Source: Ancylostoma caninum (lineage: Eukaryota; Nematoda; Chromadorea; Rhabditida; Ancylostomatidae). From it: a stretch of DNA of 64,000 bases. The stretch covers positions 2,604,001 to 2,668,000 of the forward strand of contig JBAJFG010000347.1 in NCBI GenBank assembly GCA_037903475.1, written 5' to 3'. How positions within the stretch are numbered: the first letter of the stretch is position 1; every line of letters begins with the position of its first letter. The translations under genes and the position numbers were made by a program. Positions 25,801-36,600 of the stretch are shown piece after piece. The notes below the pieces were generated by a model. The model did no database searches. It had not been told where the DNA came from and worked only from the letters and a program-made list of their open reading frames with translations.

Positions 25801-28800
25801 CTCATGGAAATTCAAAGGTTTGAGATCCCTAGGCAAGAGAGTGCGGAGCCCGTATTCTATGCTGAAATTTCTCGAAAAAAAGGTGGATATAACTAATGGG
25901 TGGGTTGTTTCCAGGATGATTGAGGGTGTGGATGGCTGCCCCCCCCCCCCCGTTGCCGATCAAAACTATGAAAATTACATATGTACATGAAACATACAAT
26001 GACAATTGTTTGTAGGTTTTTGTCCAACGTATGTACTACACTTTGTCGGTTTTTTTTCACGAAATTTTTTTCTTTCCAGTACTTTGGTGAAAATGGAGTG
26101 TGTTTACCTTACTGGAGCCTTCTCAGTAGTTTTTGCGTATTCTTCCACCTGGATTTCCAACTCCTCTGCGGCTTGATCATCCACTCCCTTAAAATTTCCT
26201 ATTTTCGATTACATTAAATAAAACGATGGACCACCTCGCTGTTGTACCTACCCCTTGGAAGAATTCGTCTGTTTTGTCGAGTACTGCATCCCACTCCTTG
26301 AGGTCAAAATAGTTTTTCTTCAGCTGAGCATCGGATTCGTTCATATTTTTCACGTCTCTTTCCAGATCATTGAGTGTGGTCTGAATACCCACGCTTTCGA
26401 CTTTGTCCTACGAAACCCGAACAGCGCCGCTAACCTCCAGCTGATTGAGCTCAGCCGTTGGCATAACGCTGTAGTCCCCATTGTCCAATCTGCCAGCTAT
26501 GATGATATTGTCCTTGGTGATCTGCGACTCGAGGAACCCTGGAGTATTTTTTTTTGGAATGGACAGGGAGGAAGAACTCGTTTTCTTGAAATTCAGCGGA
26601 GTGAACTCACTCAGCTTCCTCTCCATCTCGTCATATCTTCGAATATCTCGTACAAATGTTCGTTGAAAAGGGTTGACATCAGGATTCAACTGAAAAGTTG
26701 TAGTTCAGTTCTAAATGCAACGATTTTCAACGAAGACAAATTTGTTCAATTATTAATCCCCTGTGGGAATTTGTAATGATAATCCAAGCAAAAGTTCAGC
26801 GTCTTAATTATTGACGTAATCGAACGACATGAGCTGGAGATTCACCCTAGTATCTCTATAAATTGGGCAGCAGGAACGAGGTCTATGTGCATCTCCCCAT
26901 CTTGCTGCCATCCTCCCCTCATTTGCTGCAATCCTTTCTCAATCGCGGCTGTGAGATGGGGAACTTCTTGTTCAAGTTTGAATAGAGTGACAGTGTTAAT
27001 AGAAGCAGTACTAATCTCAGAATAGAGTGAAGAGGGAAAACTATATTAGCGGAAATACCTGCAGATGTCATGCGTACTACCCGCTTTACCCAGGGTAAGA
27101 GATTGGAGAAGTTGAGATTACCCATGGTTACCCTGCTAACGTGCCCAATTTTACCCACACTGGCGCTGGCACCCATTCCATCAACATGTTTATCCATATT
27201 TGACCATAATCTACCCAACTGCTACCCACCAGTAATCATACCCAAGAGTATGAGATTACCCATCTTTAATGCATTGTGGCCCAAAATTAACCACAAACAA
27301 CCCTTGGCCGAAATGCATCATTGAGATTACCCAGGTGAGCGTGCCAACACTTCCAAATTTGACAATCTTCAGCGGGGGCATTGCCACGTTTACTCTGGGT
27401 AATCTCAACAATGCATGCCGGCCCTGACCGATATTAGGCAGTGAGCCGGTAATACACTTTTTACCAGAAAAATGTAGGTCGAATCCAGCGTGAAGTGAAG
27501 CGTTCAATTCATGCTGGAATCACACCTATAAGAGCCTTTTAAGCGCTTTTGGATAGTAATTGCCCAAACTTCGACATTAGTGGGTTTTTTTTTTCAAAAA
27601 AAAAGTAATTCAGGAAAGAACAGTTCCTGGATCGTTTGATGGTTTGAATCAAGTAGTTATAAATTTCCTATAAATTTCAGTTTCTAACCCCACTATGTTA
27701 GAAGTCAGGGGTGAAAAACTAAAAGTGCACTCTTTTTGTTCACCACTGTAAAAATTGTAAGAATGAGATTTTATTTTGTTGACATTTTTGATCCATTCCC
27801 GGAATAAGGGTGCTATGTGCGACATTGTTCTCTTAGTTCCACATGCATATGGATTTTTCCAGGTATTTGTGCTGCAGCTTTCCCCATATGCATGTGTGGT
27901 GTTAAGACCTATCGGCGCGATATAATTCCGGATTATCGCCGAGTGGCGCTCGATCATGGACACTGACGGTACCATTCCAACGGTATTGCAAATGCGCATC
28001 TCCACCAAAAATTGCGAGAATATTAGTACTTTCAGGCATACTCTCAAAACAAACTCCTTGTCAGCACATGAAAGAAGTGCACAACAACAAAACAGGTTCC
28101 TGTCCAGTAGTTTTGCATGGAATGTTCGCCGAGCAGCACTCAAGAAATGTTTGTCCCAGCAATTCGTCTGATTAATTCGTCTGGATTTTTGCAGTTATTC
28201 CCCAGGCGCAAATGTTTCGATGTTTAACAGCGTAATTTGTACAAATCCAGCGCAGAACCAGTTCAAGGTTCAAAACAAGCTTCCACCTGGCAGTGAATTC
28301 GCCGATTACTACGCGTGCCCTTTCGCACAAAGCAAATCCTGCCAATTGAGGGAAATCGTGCGAAGTTCCACTCACAGCTCCCATTCGTTTCTTTTTTCTT
28401 TTCAAACAGTGAGTGATCAGTTCTGAAAGTCAGCAGCACACAATAAATATGACGTGAGAACTCATATTCACCCACGTGTTCAATTCAAAAGAGAAGCCTT
28501 TTTGTGTTTTTTTTACACCTGCAGTCTGTTCATATAGACGGACGAGTGGCTGAATGTTGACCTGTACAACGGCTCCAAAAGCTTTCCGAAACGAGAGGCC
28601 TCTGAGATTTCCGAATTTATTAAGAAAAAAGGCGTAGTTAAAGAAAATGAAAGAAAAAAATTCTTGATGTGTATTGCTCTGGTGGTCACGTTGTCATCCG
28701 CCTTTTTATGGGGAAAACACGCAAACTATAAAGCCGCTAAAAACAAAATGATAGGGCTGTTAACGCTACATTTCTCGGTATTGAATTCCATGCGAATTTT

Positions 28801-30411
28801 TCTACTGCCCTGGTGACATAAAACAATCTCATGGAAAAGAAAAACCGGAGAAAATAACAAGAATGACGTGACTTGTAATAATTTCCGAAAATTTCTGATA
28901 AACTCGTTCAAAGAATGCTACGCAACTCCCAAAAGCATTTTCTTTTTTTGGTGGCCGTAGATGAGGCGGAAAATGAGAGAGACTGTACCCAAGGAGAGAA
29001 AGGATGGAAAAAGCCGATTATGGGAAAGACAGAATAAGATAGAAATGTACAGTGGACGGCAATGGCGGTGGCCCATCTGCGGCCTCGAGAAGGATGCAGC
29101 GCAAGCGCGCCGCGCGCGGAGGGACCGTTGTCGTCTGCTGCTGGAATGCTATTTCTACTCGCTTTCTTCCCGATTTGGTCAAGAATCCTTAAAATCGGGC
29201 AGAAAAGCTCTAGATATAGCATAACAGCAGCAGAAAACATTGTTTACGACGCGGGCGGCGCGGTTGCGCTGCATTCTTCTCGAGGCCGCAGATGGGCCAC
29301 CGCCATTGCCGTCCACTGTAGTTTCAGGCAAAATAGGGGCACGAAACCAAAAGTACAAAGAGCTTTCAAAATTTTTCATGTGTTTGAGCAATTAAAGCAA
29401 AATGTTCTACAAAATAAGCAATGAAGAGAAGGTACTAGAGCAAATATTTCGCTAGAAATTGTAATAATTCAAATGATACAAAATTTCGAGGAGTTATTTA
29501 TATTTTCTAGTTCCTCCTCCCCGACTAGCAGAAACTGCTTCAAATGATATCGTATTGCAAAATCATTCCTTAAAACATTGTTCAGGGCCTAGATGTGGGC
29601 AATCTTATATTCAAGGCTATGATTACCCATCCTTCAAGTAACAGGGTGTAGACAGCGTCAAGTTTGGGTGGGTATTTTGATGGGTAGGTAAATATTACCA
29701 CGAGAAATCTCAATGATACATCCGTACCCAAAAAGATATGGAAAACTGCGGAAGTGTTTTTCTGAACAAAAAGCCTCAAATCAAAATGTGATTCACAAGA
29801 AATGTTCCAGAAAAACTTCAGTCGCAGCGGATTATACGAGAGGAAAGCGGAACACTTCTCAGAAATGCCTTTTGAGGCAGTAGTCCCAAAAAGGACAACT
29901 GGAAACCAGCACAATGCGAAGAGATGCTTAGCAGTTCATAGTTCATGTCAGATAGAAACAGCCATTTTTAGGGGGTTTGTATCCCTGTGGGAAAAACGGC
30001 GTAACCAGGCCACTGTGATTGGCCTATTCAATCAAAGCGCCAATCGTGGCAGTCTGTAACGCCCCTTTTCCCCTCATAATGACATATACCCATTTCTAGG
30101 CCTCCGAAGGTAAACAATAGTGAAGTAATAGAGACAATTTAATGATGTTATCTACTCAAAACCTGTGTGGAACAATAATATTGAAGGAAAACTGTCCTGT
30201 TCCTCAAAACGTCAAATGCAATCCCAATACTTTTGTATGAGTCTAGACGGAACATATAGAGGCGACAAAAGAACTTTAAGGAGTCGCCGCTCACATCTTT
30301 GAACTGCACAAATGGATGCTTGCCGAGCTCGGCAACACAGTTGAAGGCGGCTTCCTTCTCTACGATCAGCTGACAGAAACGCATCTCCTCGGAACGGGCG
30401 AGGGACCCCAT
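14451..30411 (-). CDS. vha-6: V-type proton ATPase 116-kDa subunit a (VHA-6-like)
   Basis: This is the membrane subunit a of the V-ATPase, which carries protons through the Vo sector; C. elegans VHA-6 is the intestinal apical form. The spliced product is about 874 aa, normal for the family, and starts [15 protein letters not shown]. Exons (minus): 30411-30295, 26689-26611, 26538-26435, 26380-26252, 26187-26108, 19831-19708, 19649-19524, 19468-19337, 19279-19145, 19086-18936, 18623-18484, 18416-18280, 18220-18157, 18091-17913, 17766-17679, 17598-17509, 17440-17378, 16363-16292, 16218-16096, 16034-15921, 15861-15747, 14785-14614, 14541-14451. Motifs include [23 protein letters not shown] and [16 protein letters not shown], which holds the essential proton-path Arg. 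A Gly/His-rich loop is in exon 20. Assignment to VHA-6 over other paralogues rests on phrases such as [16 protein letters not shown] and is inferred. Introns 1 and 5 (3.6 and 6.3 kb) are swollen with repeats. Confidence 0.95.
14855..15125. repeat. foldback element, family A, copy 1 (vha-6 intron 21)
   Basis: This 271-bp element begins ACAGTGGACGTCAATGGCGG and ends with the near inverse ...CCGCCAGTGACGTTCACTGT. The GC-rich arms (about 80 bp) flank an AT-rich centre. It lies between the exons ending at 15,747 and starting at 14,785. The same family occurs at 20,438-24,530 (interrupted), 29,049-29,319 and 40,091-40,326. Confidence 0.85.
16801..16843. repeat. TA dinucleotide microsatellite (vha-6 intron 17)
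   Basis: A pure TA run of about 43 bases lies inside the intron between the exons at 17,378 and 16,363. Confidence 0.9.
20438..20564. repeat. left half of interrupted foldback element, family A, copy 2
   Basis: The sequence starts ACAGTGGACGTCGATGGCAG and runs through the left arm to the centre (GGGTAGAAAAACTGTTAG). There it stops matching intact copies because the retrotransposon begins. The right half resumes at 24,433. Confidence 0.8.
20754..21506 (+). CDS. retrotransposon ORF1 protein
   Basis: This is an intact 250-residue frame from the ATG at 20,754 ([10 protein letters not shown]). ORF1 proteins of LINEs bind the element RNA and act as chaperones. Visible parts are a basic N-terminus, a heptad leucine stretch at about residues 65-85 ([20 protein letters not shown], a likely trimerising coiled coil), and a region beginning [13 protein letters not shown] that resembles the RRM-like core of this class. 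The C-terminal domain is basic ([10 protein letters not shown]). The frame could be extended upstream to a GTG at 20,706, but the ATG is preferred. Unlike ORF2 it has no stops, perhaps by chance or because of its shorter length. Confidence 0.8.
   Translation: MGKAPRRNIKVSNGLEISSTTTPPPTLSLEDAMQQLNASPLVPDCIKWAFGSLVNELTSVRLERDQLREENRLLREQLAISQHLPSRQSSVDALAHKSEPHSLINCSESERQRSIIIAGIPESKKSFLKDRLQYDYSSVMNVLYHLNIECYPVSVYRLGKPKNGMSRLLKVVLPTRFFQRMAVQRAFWLSSFPKKGIFLRESLTASERERRKKARLDHIVSKSSLSSSAQDSQSKMTDLNIVSLNNEMGN
21560..24330 (+). pseudogene. retrotransposon ORF2 (endonuclease-reverse transcriptase), broken
   Basis: The endonuclease part reads through [32 protein letters not shown] and GGSDHLSI (about 21,560-22,220), the APE-type motifs that nick the target. 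The reverse transcriptase part shows [43 protein letters not shown] and YTDD (about 22,990-23,525), then the thumb and C-terminal region. Lesions: an in-frame TAA at 22,616-22,618, a frameshift near 23,280 just after the DFAKAFDR motif, and a TGA at 23,875-23,877 that looks like decay of a CGA Arg codon. The catalytic box is YTDD rather than the common YADD. No ATG is evident at the start. This copy is dead. Confidence 0.88.
24433..24530. repeat. right half of interrupted foldback element, family A, copy 2
   Basis: The sequence resumes at CACAACAGCAGCAGAAGACA, matching the centre of copy 3 (CATAACAGCAGCAGAAAACA), and runs through the GC-rich right arm to CATCGACCCCCACTGC. Confidence 0.8.
25103..25509. 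repeat. long inverted repeat (foldback element) in vha-6 intron 5
   Basis: Arms at 25,103-25,279 and 25,332-25,509 match in inverse at roughly 85% identity by eye, with a 52-base loop. Shared landmarks are GCGCCCAGCATG at the outer ends, GGCCCAGGTGAGTG in mid-arm and GACGGCCCCGCATG near the loop. There is no coding function. It is a MITE-like element of a family different from A. Confidence 0.88.
27070..27440. repeat. cluster of GAGATTACCCA motifs (vha-6 intron 1)
   Basis: The motif GAGATTACCCA or GGGTAATCTC occurs at about 27,115, 27,250, 27,325 and 27,400, mixed with other TTACCC and GGGTAA words. Related TTTACCCTGGGTAACCCC lies at about 15,340. It is an irregular degenerate repeat, not a clean tandem array. 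Confidence 0.5.
29049..29319. repeat. foldback element, family A, copy 3 (vha-6 intron 1)
   Basis: This 271-bp element has ends ACAGTGGACGGCAATGGCGG and CCGCCATTGCCGTCCACTGT, which are perfect inverses over 20 bases. It is the best-preserved copy in the window and serves as the reference for reconstructing the interrupted copy 2. Confidence 0.9.
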
Positions 30412-30426
30412 GATGAATCTGGAAAA
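30412..30426 (-). promoter_or_regulatory. spliced-leader acceptor of vha-6
   Basis: On the minus strand CTTTTTCCAG ends 7 bases before the start codon at 30,411, leaving a 7-base leader. A strong acceptor with no upstream coding exon this close to an ATG is typical of trans-splicing in nematodes. Confidence 0.7.
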
Positions 30427-30636
30427 AGGAGAGGATTGAAATCGTTCGAGGCTGTTCTCCATCGCCTCATTCGAGCAAGAAGAATGAGAACGGTGATTCT
30501 AAACCGAGGTTTGGAGAAAATTCAGAAGGTTATCCTTGTGAATAGTGGATATCGCGAGAAAGCTGGTTTCCAAGCATGTTCTAGCCAAATTTTGGTTGAT
30601 TAGTGAATGTTAGGAGGCATGGAAATCCTATTGAAA

Positions 30637-30643
30637 AGATAAG
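30637..30643 (+). promoter_or_regulatory. GATA-type site AGATAAG upstream of vha-6
   Basis: The site lies about 226 bases upstream of the vha-6 start. Intestinal genes of C. elegans are commonly driven by GATA factors such as ELT-2 through TGATAA/AGATAA sites, which fits the intestinal role of VHA-6. A single hexamer is weak evidence. Confidence 0.3.
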
Positions 30644-33600
30644 TATAGAATTTTATTTATATGGATATCAATTAAGTTTATTGGACAGTTTACTTGACGA
30701 GTCCCTCATGCTCAGAAAATAGCAATTTGTCCAAATGTAGGCGAAACTAGAGCAATTACTGCTAGGTTCGAGGCCTAACAATGTACTAAACTAGTTTATG
30801 TAAATTAGTTAATGCAAACGAAGTTTCGATAACAATATTTTTTTCGGATTCGAACATTCGACTTTGATCAGGCTGAAAACTAAGATGCCCAAGCAAAAGA
30901 GAGAAAAATAGCTCTGGAGGAAAAGCAGCAAGGACTGCAGAATTTCCAAAGCCTCTAATCCCCAGTTTTTAGAAACGGTTTCCACATCATCCATCGAATC
31001 AATTGAATTTTTCGGTATTTATGAGGTCATGAATATACCAATCACCTATTTCGGGCCCAGAGGATGGCAGTTTGTTGAAACTTGAGCCAAAATAACTTAC
31101 AACAATTAGTAGTGTCTTCCACAGTTCAAAGTAAAATTACATTATCCTCAAGCTCTGAGTAATTTTCAGCTCAATTCTGGGTAAACTCTGTAGTCCCCAC
31201 TTAGCTTCCGGACAACTTCCGCTTATTTCCTGCCGCTTTTCTCACACTCTTTCCAGGATTCTAGGCGTAGTCAGCCTGTGAAGACTTCTCAGAGAAGAAG
31301 ATAAAGATGAAAACAGCAAAAACCTATGAAGATCCGAAAATATAGTACGATGTAAAGGAGCCAACATTCATGGAACTAGTTTTGATACGCCGCCGATAGC
31401 GATAGCAGTTCTGGTTTTCCAACAGCAATTGATCGCCGGGCTGTTGTTGAAATGTCAAGCATGCAAGGTATCATCGCATCAGATGAGTAACAATAGTGGT
31501 AAGCATGAAAAGCGGTAAAATCGCCGAGGCACACCATAAAAGGGCACTAGGCGCACGTGCGTCATGCGTCCGCTAAAAACAGCTCGGTTTCCTACTGCTG
31601 CACTGATTATTGACATAATCGCTCCGGCTGCAAACATCCGCTATTGTATAAACCAAACATTCCAAAGGAGAAGCAGCAGCGTTCAGAGGAGTCACAGCGC
31701 CTGTGGGACGAACTGCACATGTTGGTGGGATCGCAGTCAGGTTTGGAATGTACGCCAGTAGCCCAGTTGAACGCGCTTTTTCAGCGTTTAAAGGCAACCA
31801 GCTCAAGGACACTCGGGCACAGTTACTCTACCAACTAGTACAGGGCAGTAATGGTGAAAAATATGAGTGCAGGAAGCTGGCCCTCGCCGGAGGAGGTGAA
31901 TGAACCTGACGATGATGATGATGGTGAAAGATCAGCGAACGGTCTTCGGCCGTGACGGCCAATCTGCGCGTCGAAAAACGCTGTGATCACTCGTCGCGCG
32001 CTCACCCACCGCACCCACGGGTGCCATCACCTCTGCGCCACCCTCACGGGCGGTGGTTACGGTCACTGTGAGACCACTCCCATGACGGCATGCCTCTTAT
32101 CGTAAGGACTTCGCCATCCACTCATAGGCTTCCTTGCATGTCCAGAGTGAGGCTTAGGGGCAGCATTCAAGGGAATATTCATATCTGAGAATTCGAAAGT
32201 CAAGGAATTTGAAAGTCAAGGAATCTAGCGTTGAGAATCCTACAATAACAACAGTTCAAAGGAGGAATTAAATTAAACGTTGAAGATCCAGGGCAAGCCA
32301 AAGCTCCGGATGACGTCATAACATGCTTTTTACCAAATTTTAATGCCATGTAGGTGCATAGCAAAGTCTGTAGAGTTTTTAGAAAGGTCACGAGATGGGG
32401 AAGGAAACATTAGTTTCTTTGTTTCATTTGATATAATTGAGAAAACAGAAATTTCCAGTGACTCTACATCAGCGATTTTCGAATTTCCGACGTAAAAGAG
32501 GGCTCTGGGCAGTAAAATAAGCGTAATTCTTAAAATTAAAGCGAGAAATGCTAGAGTTTGTGTATTTTCCCAGAAATTACGACCATTCTGCAGCCTTAGA
32601 TAGGACATAGAGCTCCTGCTCTTCCAGAAAAAACGGCTTTCTCGGACAAAACGCGAAGGATTCAACAGTCAGTGTTACAAGTGGTTTCGTTGGTTGGTAC
32701 CGGTCGAGCGTAGGTATGAAAATGCCTTATTTTTGAGAAGAAAATATCGCCCACCCCATATAAATGAGAAACTCGGGAACATTCAGCAATCTTGCTACTG
32801 GTAGTGATTTGAAAAAAAAACTCCTGATTATTCATTTGCTTTTTTTGTTTAGTGATGTACTCCAGGTGCTCCATCAATTAAACAAATTTTTTTATTAGCC
32901 AAATGTCAGAAACACTGGAACCTTCGGAATATGTAGGAGATGAGAAAACAGAATGACATCAATAACATGCAAAAACAAAGACAAAAGGGCAAAGACAAAC
33001 GATGATCCGGTATTCTACCTGACCATAAAAAATCCTAGACTAACAAATTGGAGAGTGTGATTGCAACGCCTTCACTGCCTACTATTCTGAAATTTTTTTA
33101 GAAATCACTTTTCTTTTTTGGTTCTACTGATCTCATTTTCTCTAAGATTTTCATTTTATTATATTCATTTGAAAATCGACTTTTGTTTTTGTTGCTTTTT
33201 CTTTCTAACTAGCGAATTAAGCGATGTTCAGCTAGAATCTAACCCAGTAGCGATCGAAATCCATGAAATGCGCAATACATGTATGCAGGGAAACATACTC
33301 CGGAAACAACCTGGAGATGATAGGTTTACGATACGAGTTCGAATAAAGGAGAATTTCCAAAGGGAAACAATTGCTGCTCAGGTGCCTTGTGGAATCAGTG
33401 TCTTTGTTCACATACATATGGATCTGATCATGGAAATCTCAAGAACAAATCCCTAAGAGCGGAGTAAAGCCCCGTGCAACGACGTGTAAAGGAGTTTTGG
33501 ATACATAGAAAGAAAATGGGACAATTCCTTTTTCTCAATATTTTTTTCCATTTGATACTTCCCGCGATGTGGTGAAACAGAAAAACGATACAAATCAACC

Positions 33601-36600
33601 ATGGTTAAAAAGAACAAATCAATTAAAAAAGAGTTGAACGCCAAATAGTGTGCATCTCTAGTAATCCGATGAAGAGTATGTTAAGAAAATGTGATTCGCA
33701 CCGTTGTTTATCTATGCACCTGATCTTCAGTCAGTGGTCAGCAAGATGTAATTCTGGAGGGAGCCGTCATCTCAACAGGACGACAAACACGAAAGGCGGA
33801 AATGGATAGTACCCACTGGACATTTGACTCGATGGGAATTTTTTCGAATAGTCGATATTACGAATAACTCGATTTTTGACCATTTTCGAATAGTTGATTT
33901 TTCGAGTCACTCGAAAGTCGATTTATTCGGAACTCGACTCGATTTGACTCATTCGAGTCAAACGTCTATGTAGTACTCACATCAACCGGCTGAAATGCCC
34001 TTTCTACCGCTTCAGGGGTCATGGGAGAATGTTGGAGCTTCAACACATCGGTATATCGGCCGAAACAGTCAAGCTTGGTAACGTAATTAGCATGTGGTTT
34101 TACACTTGGGTTCACTGAACGAAATGACGATGAGGGCAGAGCCATTCCACTCTAGTAGACACCAGCAGACCGAAACCTAGACCGCCCAAATTAATAATTG
34201 GAAGTGTAACCCGAAAAAAGCTCCGAAGTGATCATTTAATTGTCACGGAAGTGGCACTTTGGCGCTAAAAGTTTCCAGAGTAAACAAACCAACAATTGGA
34301 TGATTGGATGAATCAACAATGATGGACACATAATCGGTAACTTACAGACAACAGGCAATGGCAAATTTTTTTTGCTAAATTTACCAGCCGGCCGAACTCC
34401 ATAGGTTGAAACTTCAAATACACCGGAAAACGGCCTGTACGAAACAGTGTTGGAAGTAGTAGTTCGAAGAGTTGACAACAAACTACGTTTTCCTAATTTC
34501 CGCCTGAAATTTTTTTTCTGTTCTACTTAGTGATTTTTTCCTAGCTTTGGTCTAAATATAACTGTTTTTGCGGATTTATTTTAGAAAAGACGAATGAGAG
34601 CAAAGAAAATCAAAGAAGAGAACTTATCGCAGAAACCAAGTCGTTTATTTCGGTTAATCAAACCTCAAACACCTGAAAAACATATTTGCTTTGTCACTCA
34701 TCTATTACACCATTGAGGTATGACATACATACAATCAACGTTAACCAATTGGACAATGAAAATCGAGATGCATTTGCGGGTGAAAAAAATAGGAGCTGAG
34801 CTACATATTCCTTTTCAAATCAGAATGATAAACTTATTTAAATTAAGAATTGACTCAGAAGCCAAATCAAAGATAACGTTCTAAGAAAAGAAGACTCTAC
34901 AGCTTTTACTTCCCCTTTCTTCAGGACCGCAACGCTTTTACTTTTAGAACATTCAAAGACCTGATCCACTGAAAAGTTCAGAAATTCTATTCAATTATAT
35001 CCAGAGTATTGTTCGGTCCCAACTATGTATTAATACTTTTAGGAATTATTAATATAATTAGTTTATTTTTATATATTTTATAGTTGTTAATATAATTTAT
35101 CAATATAATACTTTTAGAAAAAGCGTAAAGAGAAACTTTTCATAGTTTCTTTGATCGCTGACTATGAGGAATATGAACAGTATACAAAGGAAAACAAACG
35201 GGGAACACAGACATGACGAAGAACACATTCGCAATCAACTGATCCTGAGCCTCAAGAGGGCTGCAACCAGTTCAACTGAGAACCAAGAAGTGAACAGTAC
35301 ATATTAGAAGTGGCAAACAGCCCACGCAGGATCACAGCAAGACACAATGACGAGCGCGGTGGAGTATTGTAATTTTTTTCGAGAACGGTCTCGCAACGGT
35401 CTCGAGAAAATACGTTCTACGCCATCCGTCGTACTAAGCGCTAAAAGTTTTGCACAGGTTCCAGTCTGTCACTGGACAAGATCCATAAACTCCACCAAAC
35501 AAATGAGTCACCGCTTTCACAAAGCAGAAATTTTTAAAAATCATCACAAGAAACTGCAGTTCGTTTCAGCGGTCGATTTTTGCCGGAGCCAGCCCCGTTA
35601 CGTAGCGTGCCTGGCAGAAGCGGAACAAAATGGAAGGTTTACAAAGCGAACAACTCTTTTGTACATACACGAGTTCTCGGACAGACAGTAAAAAAAAGCC
35701 GAGCATTGTGCGGTAAAACTACTTTCCGTAAAGTACTCTTCGTTTGAAAAAAAAAACGAAACGATTTTGTTGCTTGTGACTGGGTAAAGAAGAACGAGAG
35801 GAAAAATTGCGTAAACAGAGAGGATCAAATAATTAATTTCATTTCATAGATCGAATCCGAGTAGCTTGTAAGCAGCTATGATGGGTGGATATGGTACATG
35901 CATGGAATGTCTGATATGATTTTTTGGAGTCTTTCCCCTTGAAACCATCAGTAACCCGCTGGAGGGTAGGAATTTCCACATTTTCCCTTCATTGCATGGA
36001 ATTATGTTCCAATTTCACTACTCCACAGTTACGTACAGTTGATTAGAAATGTGTTCGTTAAATAAACCGCTAAGTTCAGCAGCAACTAAAATTCTCCTCA
36101 AGCGGTAGGTCTCCATAGTTTGTTTCTGATCACGATAGTCATATTTTGCTCTGGATGTTACTTCGGTTGTAAGGAATTTCTCATTAAAGCTAATAGAATA
36201 AATAAATAAGCAAACTAAAATGTAAAACAAAGTTAAAATGTTAAACACACGGAAGGTTCTACCTTTAAATGAAGTCGCTGATAAAGCTCTGAAGGTTAAG
36301 CGCAATTTGGAAAATTTGTTGCCTCGACTCATAGTAGATTTCTAACAGCGTGAGAGACCTCAGGTTAGGGTTCATGGACGCACAACCAAGCAAAATCAGG
36401 ATACCAAACCAGGTATCATGCGTCTCTTAGCATTATCATAATAAGTATAGATATGCACATTGCGTAGGCACAAGGTCTATAGGGTATAAGTCATGCGCAC
36501 CAACGCTGGTTTGTATAAATCTCTCTTTAAAAAGGTCCCAGTGGAGCGGAAAGTTTTCACTAGGATATCTTAGACACTGGATGCTCGCATACACATAATT

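Larger units (their letters stand above)
19832..26107. other. vha-6 intron 5, repeat-filled
   Basis: This 6.3-kb intron separates the exon ending in the codon part AG at 26,108 from the one completing it at 19,831. It contains the split family A element, the retrotransposon inside it, and the 25.1-25.5 kb foldback. Between these I see only short frames without support, including the stretches 19,832-20,437 and 25,510-26,107. Confidence 0.85.

Noticed and set aside
26381..26434. Apparent in-frame TAG, or a 27-base ultra-short intron, in vha-6 between exons 3 and 4
   Set aside because: Using the acceptor GTATTCAG ending at 26,381 gives a normal 54-base intron and joins ELNQLE to [14 protein letters not shown], which matches the family better.
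26255..26776. 173-residue plus-strand open frame
   Set aside because: It is antisense to the vha-6 N-terminal exons and their small introns; the minus-strand reading carries the conserved protein.
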